A DNA stretch of 64,000 bases from an uncultured Lachnospiraceae bacterium (lineage in GTDB: Bacteria > Bacillota > Clostridia > Lachnospirales > Lachnospiraceae): positions 19,834 to 83,833 of the forward strand of contig CAMEIX010000013.1 of assembly GCA_945919075.1 (NCBI GenBank). Direction: 5' to 3'. This document shows, piece by piece, positions 36,457-46,076 of this stretch; the first letter of the stretch is position 1, and the number at the start of each line of letters is the position of its first letter. A program made the position numbers and the translations under genes. The notes below the pieces were generated by a model, which made no database searches, had not been told where the DNA came from, and saw only the letters and a list, made by a program, of their open reading frames with translations.

Positions 36457-36490
36457 TTGACATATAATATTATACGTCGTATAGTATTAT
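36457..36490 (+). promoter_or_regulatory. PadR operon promoter with palindromic operator
   Basis: TTGACA at 36457-36462 and TATAGT at 36480-36485 (17-base spacer) make the promoter. A 27-base near-perfect palindrome, 36464-36490, with half sites ATAATATTATACG and CGTATAGTATTAT about a central T, covers the spacer and -10. Its ATAC/GTAT core fits PadR-family operators, so the PadR protein encoded next very likely represses its own operon. Confidence 0.75.
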
Positions 36491-36563
36491 AAAAATTACA
36501 ATATTGCGAGATATATTGCAAGAATTGAAGAACCACAAGAATCAGGAGAAAGGAAGGATTGCC

Positions 36564-36887
36564 ATGGTATTTAGCACCAACGCAGCATTGTTGGATGCGA
36601 TTGTGCTGGCGGTTGTGTCAAAGGAGGAAGAAGGAACCTACGGATACAAAATCACGCAGGATGTGCGGCAGGTCATAGAGCTTTCAGAGTCCACTCTGTA
36701 CCCGGTGCTTCGCAGACTACAAAAAGAAGAGTGCCTGCAGGTTTACGACAGGGAATGTGCCGGCAGAAACCGCCGTTATTATAAACTGACACAAAAAGGC
36801 ATGAGCCAGCTTTGGATGTATATCAATGAATGGAGAATGTATTCCGGAAATATTACGAAAATTCTGGAAGGAGGAATCAGGTCATGA
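36564..36887 (+). CDS. PadR family transcriptional regulator
   Basis: A 107-residue winged-helix protein: LLDAIVLAVVSKEEEGTYGY then ESTLYPVLRRLQKEECL, then RRYYKLTQKG, all typical of PadR. AAAGGAAGG precedes the ATG. Its stop overlaps the start of the next gene by the ATGA arrangement. It should repress the three-gene operon through the palindrome at the promoter until an envelope or drug signal is sensed. Confidence 0.94.
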   Translation: MVFSTNAALLDAIVLAVVSKEEEGTYGYKITQDVRQVIELSESTLYPVLRRLQKEECLQVYDRECAGRNRRYYKLTQKGMSQLWMYINEWRMYSGNITKILEGGIRS

Positions 36888-37570
36888 CAAGAGCGGAGTT
36901 CATGAGAGAGTTGGAAAGACTGCTTGCGGATATTCCGGAGAGTGAACGGACAGAGGCATTGCAGTATTATAATGATTATTTTGATGATGCAGGCGCGGAA
37001 AATGAGTTGCGCGTTCTTGTAGAACTGGGAAGTCCCTATGATGTGGCAAAATCTATTAAGGAGGGCCTGAATTCCGGAGAGAAGCCGGAAGAGGAAGCGG
37101 CCTGCCATACAGAAGCACAGAATACTGCCAATACACCCTATATACCCTATACAACGGAGACTGCATATGAGAGCAAAGAAAAGGAAGACAAAAAAAGAAT
37201 TCCCGGGTGGGCATGGATTTTTATTGGAATCGGGCTGGTATTTGCGGCCCCGTTTATTTTTGCTGTAGCTATTACGGTTATCTCAATTTTATTTGCGGCA
37301 TTTTGTGTGTTGGTTTCCCTGGTATTAGGTTTCGGGGGAGCGGCGCTGGGGTTATTGGTTGCAGGAGTTGCACTTTTGATTGCAGGGCTGGTTGATATTT
37401 TACTTCCGGGTGTGGGTATTATCCTGTTAGGAGCGGCACTTATTTGCTTCGCGGTCGGTACCCTGATGGTGATGTTAGTGGTATTGTTAGCAGGCGTGGT
37501 CATACCTGCCTGTGCGAAACTGGTAAGTAAGGCGTGTAAAAAAATCTTTGGAAAGAGGGAAAAGAGATGA
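36884..37570 (+). CDS. DUF1700/HAAS domain membrane protein
   Basis: A 228-residue protein. The N-terminal 60 residues are a HAAS domain (MTRAEFMRELERLLADIPES, YYNDYFDDAG, ELGSPYDVAKSI), which normally binds PadR regulators or partner proteins. A variable linker is followed by Gly/Ala/Val-rich membrane segments (about 105-210). It is the classical middle member of PadR-DUF1700-DUF4097 operons. AAGGAGGA precedes its ATG. Confidence 0.93.
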   Translation: MTRAEFMRELERLLADIPESERTEALQYYNDYFDDAGAENELRVLVELGSPYDVAKSIKEGLNSGEKPEEEAACHTEAQNTANTPYIPYTTETAYESKEKEDKKRIPGWAWIFIGIGLVFAAPFIFAVAITVISILFAAFCVLVSLVLGFGGAALGLLVAGVALLIAGLVDILLPGVGIILLGAALICFAVGTLMVMLVVLLAGVVIPACAKLVSKACKKIFGKREKR

Positions 37571-38499
37571 AAGGGTTTTTGAAATTTTGTGGTACAGTCA
37601 TTTCCATCTGTTTATTGTTGGGAATTATTTTGATAGGAATCGGAATATATAAAGGTGGCCTTCCGGAAACACTATCAAAGATTGCCAATGGGGATTATTC
37701 TTTTACGGAAGACCAATTTAAGTATGTGGTTGAATTTTTCAGCAAGGAAGGGGATGATGACTGGAACAGTAATGCCTTTAATAAGAACTATCCGGTACTA
37801 AAAGATGCGAGTGAAACGAAAGAGTATGACCTTACCAATACGAAAGAGCTTGTTCTGGATCTGGGCGGAATCAATGTAGTGATGGAAGAGGCAGATGTCT
37901 CTGCATGTATGGTAGAATTTGCAGAGATTCAGAAGTATCAGGCTTACGAGGAAGAGGGAATACTTTATATCAAGGCGATCAACAGCAATGTGGTTGGCAA
38001 GATAAAGGGAAAATTACATATTAAAATTCCCAAAGATAAATCCTGGGAAGCGGTAACTTTAAGTGCAGGTGCCGGTACCTTTGAACTAAGTAGCATTACC
38101 TGTAATGATTTCAAGGTGGAAATCGGAGCAGGCACACTGAAGATAAACGATGTGAACTGTGAAGAACTGGAGTGTCAGCTTGGCGCGGGAAGTGTAGAAT
38201 TTACGGATACTGTTGTGGAAGGAAATGCAAAGTTTGATGCAGGTGCGGGACAGACGAAATACACCGGAAAGATTGGCGGTGATTTGAAGGCAGTCAGCGC
38301 GGCTGGCGAAATGATTATAACACTGAGGGATACCACAGAAGAAGATCATAATTATAAACTGACCTGTGCGGCAGGAAGCCTAAAGGCAGGCAGTATGGAA
38401 CTTGGCGGACTTGCCGGAGAAAAAAAGGTGGATAATGACGCTTCCACAACCTATGATATCACCTCTACTGCGGGCAGCTTCGTATTAAAATTTGAATAA
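37567..38499 (+). CDS. DUF4097 family beta-repeat surface protein
   Basis: A 310-residue protein with an N-terminal membrane anchor (about 8-28) and a C-terminal right-handed beta-type repeat domain, with recurring GAG and SAGAG turns such as LSAGAGTFELSS, IGAGTLKIND, LGAGSVEF and DAGAGQTKY. It should be exposed on the outer face. The start overlaps DUF1700 by ATGA. This operon type is associated with envelope stress in Firmicutes; the direct role of DUF4097 is not known. Confidence 0.92.
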   Translation: MKGFLKFCGTVISICLLLGIILIGIGIYKGGLPETLSKIANGDYSFTEDQFKYVVEFFSKEGDDDWNSNAFNKNYPVLKDASETKEYDLTNTKELVLDLGGINVVMEEADVSACMVEFAEIQKYQAYEEEGILYIKAINSNVVGKIKGKLHIKIPKDKSWEAVTLSAGAGTFELSSITCNDFKVEIGAGTLKINDVNCEELECQLGAGSVEFTDTVVEGNAKFDAGAGQTKYTGKIGGDLKAVSAAGEMIITLRDTTEEDHNYKLTCAAGSLKAGSMELGGLAGEKKVDNDASTTYDITSTAGSFVLKFE

Positions 38500-38546
38500 A
38501 TTTTTCTTGACTTTTTGGAAAAAGAGGAATTAAAATGTGTGTCGAA

Positions 38547-38592
38547 CGAGTAGCAGAAACTGCGTAAATCCAGTTACTGCTGCTCGTTTTTT
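38547..38592 (+). terminator. Strong terminator between DUF4097 and the MATE gene
   Basis: CGAGTAGCAG pairs with CTGCTGCTCG (one G-T pair) with an inner AACTG/CAGTT stem, then TTTTTTATT. It lies 22 bases before the MATE start, so it ends the PadR operon or attenuates the MATE gene. Confidence 0.88.
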
Positions 38593-38614
38593 ATTATGTG
38601 TAAAGGAGGATATT

Positions 38615-39313
38615 ATGAAAAACAAATCAAATTCATTTTTGGAAGAGGCTCCGTTAGGAAGCCTGATGAGAAAATACGCGATTCCCTGTATTATTTCTCT
38701 GCTGGTTGCCGCCCTATATAATATTGTGGATCAGATATTCATTGCAAATGCCACATACTTAGGCTCATATGGTAATGCAGCCAATACCGTCATATTTCCA
38801 CTGACTGTGGTAGCACTTGCCATAGCGGTAATGATAGGGGACGGGTGCTGTGCTTTTGTCAGCATATCCTTGGGAGCAGGAAAAAAGGAGGATGCGCACA
38901 GGAGTATAGGAAGTGCAATACTGCTCTGTATCGTTAGTAGCATTGTATTAACGGGAATTTACTTTATATTTATGGATGGGATTATTAACTTGTTTGGCGG
39001 AAATGTAAACGAAGAAACTTATGCCTGTTCCAAAGAGTATTTTTTCTGGATTTCAATTGGAATTCCGTTTTATATGTTCGGGCAGGCAATGAATCCGGTC
39101 ATCCGTTCGGACGGAAGTCCTAAATTTGCAATGGCATCCATGGCAATTTCCATGATAAGGGAAGTTGTTTTCGGAGTTGGATTTGCACTTTTGTTGCCGG
39201 TCTTTTTTGGACTTGACGGAGTCTTGTATTCTATGCCGTTGTCGGATATCCTGACTTTTATCATTGCAGCAATTGTTATTGGAAAGACCTATAGAGAATT
39301 GGGAAATGCGTAG
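38615..39313 (+). CDS. MATE family efflux transporter, internally deleted
   Basis: Only 232 residues, against about 450 for the family. The N-terminal half is typical (LMRKYAIPCIISLLVAALYN, IVDQIFI, GDGCCAFVSISLGAG) up to SPKFAMAS at about residue 170. The next residues, SMIREVVFGVGFALLLP and GLDGVLYSMPLSD, are normally found at the very C-terminus. About 220 residues between are missing in frame. AAAGGAGGA precedes the ATG, so translation seems possible. Loss of the second half makes drug/cation antiport doubtful; it may be a decayed gene. Confidence 0.85.
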   Translation: MKNKSNSFLEEAPLGSLMRKYAIPCIISLLVAALYNIVDQIFIANATYLGSYGNAANTVIFPLTVVALAIAVMIGDGCCAFVSISLGAGKKEDAHRSIGSAILLCIVSSIVLTGIYFIFMDGIINLFGGNVNEETYACSKEYFFWISIGIPFYMFGQAMNPVIRSDGSPKFAMASMAISMIREVVFGVGFALLLPVFFGLDGVLYSMPLSDILTFIIAAIVIGKTYRELGNA

Positions 39314-39329
39314 TATAATGTGAATTACA

Positions 39330-40199
39330 TTACAATTGAGTCAGTAGAGACAAATAATTCTCAAAGCATACGCCTTCTTTTATAGGAATATTTAAGGCAG
39401 CAGACCCTTCGGTGCAGATACGCACGAACTCTGCTGCTTTTTTCACGGATTCGGTGAAAGGAACATCCTTTAGGGCATCCGCAGAAAGAATGGACGCAAA
39501 AATATCACCGGTGCCCGGACGGGACGGTCCGCCGGCCATAGAAGAAATAAGTTCCGTGCCATCGGGAGTGGATACAAAGTTGTAAAAACGGTCTTCTTTC
39601 TGCAAACCGGTGATGACGACTTTCCCCGGACCGAAACGGTGCAGTTCCTCTGCCATTTCTTTTAAAAATTTGTAAAAAGTACCGCTCGGGATGAAAGCAT
39701 CATCCGGAAAACTATCAGGATACGCATTGCCCGTAAGCAGGCAGGCTTCCGTAAGATTGGGTGTCAAAATATGGGCCTTGCATATAAGTTTACGAATGGC
39801 GGCTACATAGTCCGAACTTACGGAGGAATAAAGTCTGCCATGATCTCCCATTACGGGGTCAACCAAAATCATGGGATAATTTTTCAGGGTCTGGTCATCC
39901 AGAAAACGGCAGATGGTATCTACCTGTGTGCAATTTCCCAAAAAGCCGCAAAAAATCCCATCGAAGAAAACATCCAAAGCTACCCAGGCATGTAAGTATT
40001 CCGGTAATTTTTCCGTATAGTCCGTAGAATGAAAAGTAGGAAATGCCATGTGATTGGAAAAAATGGAAGTGGGTGCCGGACATGCCTGCACCCCCATTGT
40101 GCTGACAATAGGAATAGCCACTGCCAAAGAGCAGCGGCCATATCCGGTCAGATCGTTTATCATTGCAAGTTTTTTCGGAATACCAAGATTAGAATTCAT
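39330..40199 (-). CDS. pdxY: Pyridoxamine kinase (PdxY/PdxK type)
   Basis: The 289-residue ribokinase-fold protein begins with KLAMINDLTGYGRCSLAVAI and contains DPVMGDHGRLY, LTPNLTEACLLTG and the anion-hole motif RPGTGDIFASIL. Family members phosphorylate pyridoxal, pyridoxamine or pyridoxine to restore pyridoxal phosphate. GAGGAA precedes the ATG at 40199. It lies 56 bases after the ECF S component gene on the same strand, forming a B6 uptake and salvage operon. Confidence 0.92.
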   Translation of the reverse strand: MNSNLGIPKKLAMINDLTGYGRCSLAVAIPIVSTMGVQACPAPTSIFSNHMAFPTFHSTDYTEKLPEYLHAWVALDVFFDGIFCGFLGNCTQVDTICRFLDDQTLKNYPMILVDPVMGDHGRLYSSVSSDYVAAIRKLICKAHILTPNLTEACLLTGNAYPDSFPDDAFIPSGTFYKFLKEMAEELHRFGPGKVVITGLQKEDRFYNFVSTPDGTELISSMAGGPSRPGTGDIFASILSADALKDVPFTESVKKAAEFVRICTEGSAALNIPIKEGVCFENYLSLLTQL

Positions 40200-40255
40200 A
40201 TTATTCCTCTTTTCCAAATTGCATGGTTCAGAATGGCAAGATGACTCGTCACCTT

Positions 40256-40834
40256 TTATTTATCGCCGATAATGCCTGATTTTTTAAGAGCAGGACGAAG
40301 TGCCATATAAACAATTACGGATACAATGACAGAGATAAAAGCATTGATTCCGGTAGCAGCAATGTTCCATGCCAAAGTGAGTTCGGCAGCAGGCTTTCCA
40401 AGAATTAATAATTTATAGAAGTAACCTACCAGAGGATCAAAGATTACGTTAAATAATAATCCTCCCACCGCTGCAGCGATGACAAAGGAAAGAACAGACT
40501 TAGTATCAGTCTTCTGGTTGATTTTGCCGATTTTGTGTGCAATCAGTCCGGTGATAAGACCGATGCAGAATTTTAAGATAAAGGTTTTGGGTGCATATAC
40601 AATATAAATCGGGTCAAAGATATCACCGATGGTCATACCCAATGCACCACCGAGTCCGCCATAAAAACCGCCCAGAATAAGAGCACCAAGTACGCAGACG
40701 GCGTTACCTAAATGAATAGAAGTGGCATCTCCGCCGGGTAACATAATCTTAAACTGTAAAAAAGTAAATACGACATAGGAAAGAGCGGCAAAGACGCCGG
40801 TCAAAGTTAATTTAATAAGTTTTTCGTGTTTCAT
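40256..40834 (-). CDS. ECF transporter S component, predicted vitamin B6 uptake
   Basis: A 192-residue protein with six membrane segments and the S-component pattern LTLTGVFAALSYVVFTFL, SIHLGNAVCVLGALILGG, YGGLGGALGMTIGDIFD. It should bind a vitamin and use the shared EcfAA'T energising module. Pairing with pyridoxamine kinase suggests pyridoxine or pyridoxal as substrate (PdxU2-like), though HMP is another possibility for this group. AAAGGAGG sets the ATG at 40834. Confidence 0.88.
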   Translation of the reverse strand: MKHEKLIKLTLTGVFAALSYVVFTFLQFKIMLPGGDATSIHLGNAVCVLGALILGGFYGGLGGALGMTIGDIFDPIYIVYAPKTFILKFCIGLITGLIAHKIGKINQKTDTKSVLSFVIAAAVGGLLFNVIFDPLVGYFYKLLILGKPAAELTLAWNIAATGINAFISVIVSVIVYMALRPALKKSGIIGDK

Positions 40835-41049
40835 AATAGTCCTCCTTTGGATGTTTGGAGATTGCAATCAACATTTTTATCCTTATTATATCCATGACTG
40901 GTACTAAAGAAAGTGCCAAAACATGTTTTTTTAACAGTGCCAGATTGAAATTCCATTATGGTTGACGAAAACCAAAGAAGGATATATAATAGTAACGATA
41001 ATACACTACATATTAATTACGAATTTTTTATCAAGGAGGCTTTTTAAAA

Positions 41050-41610
41050 ATGGAAAAAGGAAAGTTAGGCGTAAGAATGTCATTTTATGCAACCGTTGCA
41101 TTTCTTCTGGTTCTTTTAACCAGTAACATTATTCCCGTATTCTTACTTTTGGGTGTTACTATGGTTGTAGAGCAGAATGAATGGGCAAGCCGTCAGGTAA
41201 TTCAGGCAATCGTATTACAGTTCTTATCTGTAGTTGTCAGCACTGTTTTCGGCGTATTCAGTGTATTCTACAGAATTCCGGTATTCGGAACCATCTGGGG
41301 AATCATTGTAAGTACTGTTGAGTCCATCATTGCAATTGTGGTTCTTGTATTTGGCATTATCGCACTTGTAAATGTAAGCAAGGGTAAGGAAGCAAATGTT
41401 CCTTTGGCAAACAAGTTTGCAAACTGGGCATATGGCAAGACTGTTGTAAAACCTGTATATCAGCAGCCCGTATATCAGCAGCCCGTATATCAGCAGCCCG
41501 TAGCTCCTGCTCCTACATCTGCACCTGCTGCAGGCGTATGTGCAAACTGTGGCGCACCTTTAAACGGAGCAGCATTCTGTACAAAGTGTGGCACACCTGT
41601 TGCTAAATAA
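41050..41610 (+). CDS. Zinc-ribbon membrane protein with YQQPV repeats
   Basis: A 186-residue protein with three hydrophobic segments (about 10-38, 52-75 and 80-110), a linker of three exact YQQPV repeats, and a C-terminal zinc ribbon CANCGAPLNG...CTKCG. The function is unknown; the zinc ribbon faces the side opposite or equal to the linker depending on topology. Its start is preceded by AAGGAGG. It is unrelated in pathway to the following valS, whose T-box begins about 30 bases downstream. Confidence 0.82.
   Translation: MEKGKLGVRMSFYATVAFLLVLLTSNIIPVFLLLGVTMVVEQNEWASRQVIQAIVLQFLSVVVSTVFGVFSVFYRIPVFGTIWGIIVSTVESIIAIVVLVFGIIALVNVSKGKEANVPLANKFANWAYGKTVVKPVYQQPVYQQPVYQQPVAPAPTSAPAAGVCANCGAPLNGAAFCTKCGTPVAK
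41458..41502 (+). repeat. Three exact 15-bp coding repeats (YQQPV)
   Basis: TATCAGCAGCCCGTA occurs three times head to tail, in frame, inside the zinc-ribbon membrane protein gene. Copy-number change by slippage would keep the frame. Confidence 0.95.
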
Positions 41611-41639
41611 TTCATTGTCAGATCGTTAATTGCATAAAT

Positions 41640-41905
41640 AAAGGTTATGACAAAAAGGAGTACATATTACCCCTTAACAGAGAGAGCGACCCGGAAACGG
41701 CTGAGAGGTTGCTTGAAGGAAGGAATATGGAAGGTAGTTTTCGAACCGGAGGGTCGAACGCGTAAGCATAGTAAATCCTCACGGGTTGTTCCCGTTACCG
41801 AACAGGACTTTTATGGAAGTCCATGAGGCAGTATATATACTGTGAACAAAGGTGGTACCGCGGAAATTCGCCCTTTGCCGGAAACGGCAGAGGGCTTTTT
41901 AATTG
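41640..41905 (+). promoter_or_regulatory. T-box leader of valS
   Basis: The conserved T-box sequence AGGTGGTACCGCGG lies at 41850-41863. A terminator follows: GCCCTTTGCCG paired with CGGCAGAGGGC, loop GAAA, then TTTTT at 41896-41900. The upstream part has the AGTA-type element (GGAGTACAT) of Stem I. A GTA triplet at 41734-41736 is a candidate valine specifier, not verified by folding. Uncharged tRNA-Val should stabilise the antiterminator. Confidence 0.95.
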
Positions 41906-41940
41906 TTTTAAGTTTTCGCAGAAAAGGAAAGGAAAAATTT

Positions 41941-44604
41941 ATGAGCAAGGAATTGGCAAAGACCTATGACCCAAAAGGCATAGAGGACAGATTGTATCAG
42001 AAATGGATGGATAAGAAATATTTCCATGCAGAGGTGGATTACAGCAAGAAACCCTTTACGATTGTGATACCGCCCCCAAACATTACCGGACAGTTACACA
42101 TGGGACATGCATTGGATAATACCATGCAGGACATTTTAATCCGTTTCAAAAGAATGCAGGGCTACAATGCGCTCTGGCAGCCCGGAACGGACCATGCGAG
42201 TATTGCAACCGAAGTCAAGATTATTGAAAAGTTGAAAGAGCAGGGCATTGATAAACATGATCTTGGCAGAGAGAAATTTCTGAAAAAGGCATGGGATTGG
42301 AAAAAAGAATATGGCGGAAGAATTATTTCCCAGTTAAAGAAATTGGGTTCTTCCTGCGACTGGGACAGAGAACGTTTTACCATGGATGAGGGTTGCAATA
42401 AAGCCGTTACCGAAGTTTTCTGCAAAATGCATGAAAAGGGATGGATTTATAAGGGAGCAAGAATCATTAACTGGTGTCCTGTCTGCAATACTTCCATTTC
42501 GGATGCAGAAGTAGAATACGAAGAGCAGGCCGGGCATTTCTGGCATATCAACTACCCGCTGTTGAATGAGGATGGCAGTGTAAGTACGACGGAGTTTCTG
42601 GAATTTGCAACGACCCGTCCCGAAACCATGTTAGGGGATACTGCCGTGGCAGTAAACCCTGAAGATGACCGTTATAAGGCACTGGTTGGAAGAAAAGTCC
42701 TTCTCCCCATCGTGAACAGAGAGATTCCCATTGTTGCCGACAGTTATGTTGACATGGAATTTGGTACCGGTGTTGTTAAGATTACCCCTGCCCATGACCC
42801 TAACGATTTTGAAGTAGGAAAACGTCATAATCTGCCTGTCATCAATATTATGAATGATGATGCAACCATCAATAAAAATGGCGGCAAGTTTGAAGGTATG
42901 GACCGCTATGAAGCAAGAAAGGCCATCGTAAAAGAATTAGATGAGATGGGACTTTTGGTTCGTATTGAGGATTATTCCCATAATGTAGGTACCCATGACC
43001 GTTGTAAGACCACCATTGAACCTCTTGTAAAAGAGCAGTGGTTTGTTAAAATGGATGAACTGATCAAACCAGCCGTAGAAGCAGTAAAGAATAAAGAAAT
43101 TCAGTTAATTCCCGAGAGAATGGAGAAAACCTATTTTAACTGGACGGACAATATTCGTGACTGGTGTATCAGCCGTCAGCTCTGGTGGGGACACAGAATC
43201 CCGGCTTATTATTGTGATGACTGTGGCGAAGTAGTGGTAGCAAAGGAATGCCCTCAGGTTTGTCCGAAGTGTGGTAAGACTCATTTTACACAGGATCCGG
43301 ATACTCTGGATACCTGGTTTTCCTCTGCACTCTGGCCTTTCTCTACACTGGGCTGGCCGGAAATGACCGAGGACTTAAAGTATTTTTACCCCACGGATGT
43401 ACTGGTAACCGGATACGATATTATCTTCTTCTGGGTAATCCGTATGATTTTCTCCGGTTACGAACAGATGAAGGAGAAGCCTTTTAAGACCGTTTTGTTC
43501 CATGGTCTTGTAAGGGACAGTCAGGGAAGAAAAATGAGTAAATCCCTTGGCAATGGTATTGATCCGCTGGAAATCATCGACCAGTACGGCGCGGATGCAC
43601 TGCGGCTTACCCTGATTACCGGAAATGCACCCGGTAATGATATGCGTTTCTATTACGAAAGAGTAGAAGCAAGTCGCAACTTTGCCAATAAGGTATGGAA
43701 TGCTTCCCGTTTCATTATGATGAACATGGAAGGTAAGACGGTAACGACTCCTGCCGCCAAAGATTTTGCTCCGGTAGATAAGTGGATTCTTTCTAAACTG
43801 AATACCCTCATTAAAGTAGTAACCGAAAATATGGAAAACTTTGAACTGGGTATTGCGGTACAGAAGGTTTATGACTTCATCTGGGATGAATTCTGCGACT
43901 GGTATATTGAAATGGTAAAACCCAGACTGTACAATTCAGATGATGCCAAGAGCCAGAATGCGGCACTTTACACCTTAAAGACCGTACTCATTGATGCACT
44001 GAAATTATTGCATCCTTATATGCCTTTCATTACGGAAGAAATTTTCTGTACCCTGCAGTCGGAAGAAGAGTCCATTATGATTTCTTCCTGGCCTGTTTAC
44101 ACAGAAGAAAAGAATTTCGCGAAAGAAGAAAAGGATATTGAAACGATAAAAGAAGCCGTTCGTGGTATCCGTAACATTCGTACCGAAATGAATGTTGCAC
44201 CTTCCAAGAAAGCAACGGTTTATGTAGTAAGCGAAGATGCTGCCATTCGTTCCACCTTTGAAGAAGGAAAACTCTTCTTTGCTTCCCTTGCCTATGCATC
44301 CGAAGTATTGGTACAGAATGATAAGAGCGGTATTGCAGAGGATGCGGTTTCCGTAGTGATTGCAGGTGCCAATATCTACATTCCGTTTGCGGAACTGGTT
44401 GATATCAGTCTGGAAATCGAAAGACTGGAAAAAGAAGAGAAGCGCCTTGCCGGTGAAATTGCAAGGTGCGAGGGTATGCTTAAAAACGAAAAATTCATTT
44501 CCAAAGCACCCGAAGCAAAGATTGCGGAAGAAAAGGCAAAACTGGAAAAGTATACCCAGATGTCCGCACAGGTAAAAGAAAGACTGGCACAGTTAAAGAA
44601 ATAA
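41941..44604 (+). CDS. valS: Valyl-tRNA synthetase
   Basis: The 887-residue class I synthetase has [17 protein letters not shown] with the HIGH-type motif HMGH, the editing domain with the conserved [15 protein letters not shown], and [11 protein letters not shown] (KMSKS motif). The C-terminus is the typical ValRS coiled coil ([25 protein letters not shown]). The start is the ATG at 41941 behind GGAAAGGA; upstream in-frame starts are inside the T-box. It charges tRNA-Val. Confidence 0.98.
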   Translation: MSKELAKTYDPKGIEDRLYQKWMDKKYFHAEVDYSKKPFTIVIPPPNITGQLHMGHALDNTMQDILIRFKRMQGYNALWQPGTDHASIATEVKIIEKLKEQGIDKHDLGREKFLKKAWDWKKEYGGRIISQLKKLGSSCDWDRERFTMDEGCNKAVTEVFCKMHEKGWIYKGARIINWCPVCNTSISDAEVEYEEQAGHFWHINYPLLNEDGSVSTTEFLEFATTRPETMLGDTAVAVNPEDDRYKALVGRKVLLPIVNREIPIVADSYVDMEFGTGVVKITPAHDPNDFEVGKRHNLPVINIMNDDATINKNGGKFEGMDRYEARKAIVKELDEMGLLVRIEDYSHNVGTHDRCKTTIEPLVKEQWFVKMDELIKPAVEAVKNKEIQLIPERMEKTYFNWTDNIRDWCISRQLWWGHRIPAYYCDDCGEVVVAKECPQVCPKCGKTHFTQDPDTLDTWFSSALWPFSTLGWPEMTEDLKYFYPTDVLVTGYDIIFFWVIRMIFSGYEQMKEKPFKTVLFHGLVRDSQGRKMSKSLGNGIDPLEIIDQYGADALRLTLITGNAPGNDMRFYYERVEASRNFANKVWNASRFIMMNMEGKTVTTPAAKDFAPVDKWILSKLNTLIKVVTENMENFELGIAVQKVYDFIWDEFCDWYIEMVKPRLYNSDDAKSQNAALYTLKTVLIDALKLLHPYMPFITEEIFCTLQSEEESIMISSWPVYTEEKNFAKEEKDIETIKEAVRGIRNIRTEMNVAPSKKATVYVVSEDAAIRSTFEEGKLFFASLAYASEVLVQNDKSGIAEDAVSVVIAGANIYIPFAELVDISLEIERLEKEEKRLAGEIARCEGMLKNEKFISKAPEAKIAEEKAKLEKYTQMSAQVKERLAQLKK

Positions 44605-44626
44605 GGATTTTCGGATAGGAGCTGTC

Positions 44627-45925
44627 ATGCAAAAAACAGCAGAAACCTCTTATGAGGAAGCAGTAAAATATATTCTGGATATCCCGAAATTTACAAGCAA
44701 GAATACGCCGGAGGATACGACGGCGTTTCTTGCACGTTTGGGGAATCCGGACAAGGCAGGCAAAATCGTACACGTAGCCGGGACCAATGGAAAGGGCTCC
44801 GTGTGCGCCTATCTTTCCAATGTTTTACGGAAAGCAGGTAAGAGTGTCTGCACCTTCACATCCCCCCATCTTGTGGATATCAGAGAGCGGTTTATGGTGA
44901 ACGGCAGAATGATTTCCAAGGAAGACTTTTTGGAAGCATTCCGATGCATTATGGAAATCATTCATGAGGATTCGCAGGGTATCAAGCATCCGACTTTTTT
45001 TGAATTTTTGTTTCTCATGGCTATGGTTCTGTTTCGGAACAAGGGTTGTGAGTATTGGATTCTGGAGACAGGATTGGGCGGAAGACTGGATGCTACCAAT
45101 TCAGTGGCGGAAAAGGAACTGGCAATTATTACCCACATGGGTTTGGACCATACAGAGTATCTGGGAGATACGATAGAAAAGATTGCAGGCGAAAAAGCCG
45201 GCATCATGAAAAATGCAAAAAAGACATTGTTCTGGGAAACGAGTGAGATTGTGACAGCGGTTCTTGAGGAATATGCGAAGAAATACCATATTCCTTATAT
45301 TTTGGTGTCGAATTGCGACTATGAGTTCTTAAATTTTAAGAATAAAAGCATTGATTTTTCTTATCATTCCCTATATTATGATAATGTCAGACTTCATTTG
45401 CATACCATTGCGCTTTATCAACAGCAGAATGTCACACTGGCACTCAGGGCAGCAGAACTTTTGCTCGGAGAGGAAGGATTAAATGAGAAAATCCTAAAGT
45501 CCGCAGTGGAAGATACGTACTGGGCAGGACGGATGGAAGAGGTCATGCCGGAGGTATTTGTGGACGGTGCCCACAATGAGGACGGAATTTTGGCGTTTTT
45601 GGATACGGTATCCGGAGATGGTTTTCGTGGCAAAAGACATTTGTATTTTGGCGTGGTTGCCGATAAGGCATATGAAGATATGATTAGAGACATCATGGAA
45701 AGCAATCTGTTTGATGAGGTCTCGTTAATACAGATTAACAGTGCAAGAGCACTTTCCTCTGATAAGATGAGGGCAATTTTTGCACATTATACGGATAAGG
45801 ACATCCGGACATTTTCTTCGGCAAAGGAAGCTGTTTTGGAAATAAAAAGCAGAAGGGAAAAAGACTTAAGGATTTACATGGCAGGTTCCCTGTATCTGGT
45901 CGGAGAGATAAAGGAGAGTATATGA
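44627..45925 (+). CDS. folC: Folylpolyglutamate synthase / dihydrofolate synthase
   Basis: The 432-residue Mur-ligase-like enzyme has the P-loop VAGTNGKGSVCAYL, TSPHLVDIRERF, the central HMGLDHTEYLGDTIEKIAGEK region (motif read in parts) and VDGAHNEDG. It adds glutamate to folates and may also make dihydrofolate. It begins 22 bases after valS, so may share its T-box-controlled transcript. Its stop overlaps the next small gene by ATGA. Confidence 0.95.
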   Translation: MQKTAETSYEEAVKYILDIPKFTSKNTPEDTTAFLARLGNPDKAGKIVHVAGTNGKGSVCAYLSNVLRKAGKSVCTFTSPHLVDIRERFMVNGRMISKEDFLEAFRCIMEIIHEDSQGIKHPTFFEFLFLMAMVLFRNKGCEYWILETGLGGRLDATNSVAEKELAIITHMGLDHTEYLGDTIEKIAGEKAGIMKNAKKTLFWETSEIVTAVLEEYAKKYHIPYILVSNCDYEFLNFKNKSIDFSYHSLYYDNVRLHLHTIALYQQQNVTLALRAAELLLGEEGLNEKILKSAVEDTYWAGRMEEVMPEVFVDGAHNEDGILAFLDTVSGDGFRGKRHLYFGVVADKAYEDMIRDIMESNLFDEVSLIQINSARALSSDKMRAIFAHYTDKDIRTFSSAKEAVLEIKSRREKDLRIYMAGSLYLVGEIKESI

Positions 45926-46065
45926 TAAACTTTGAAGAAGAGCTTAAGAAATTTCACCCCAGTCTTGAAGTAGAAGATGCAGCGGACGCAATTTATAATC
46001 AGGATATGACCGATATGGCGGATATTCTGGTCAAGATGCTTAAGGAAACAGAGGCAGAAGAGTAA
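45922..46065 (+). CDS. Small acidic protein of 47 residues, unknown function
   Basis: A short frame beginning MINFEEELKKFHPSLEVEDA, with an acidic C-terminus ending in ETEAEE. Its ATG overlaps the folC TGA (ATGA), with AAGGAGAG in front, and it ends 11 bases before the next gene, so spacing on both sides supports a real gene. The composition suggests a soluble helical protein. No known family was recognised. It was missed by simple length cut-offs. Confidence 0.75.
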   Translation: MINFEEELKKFHPSLEVEDAADAIYNQDMTDMADILVKMLKETEAEE

Positions 46066-46076
46066 AGAGGTAGAAC

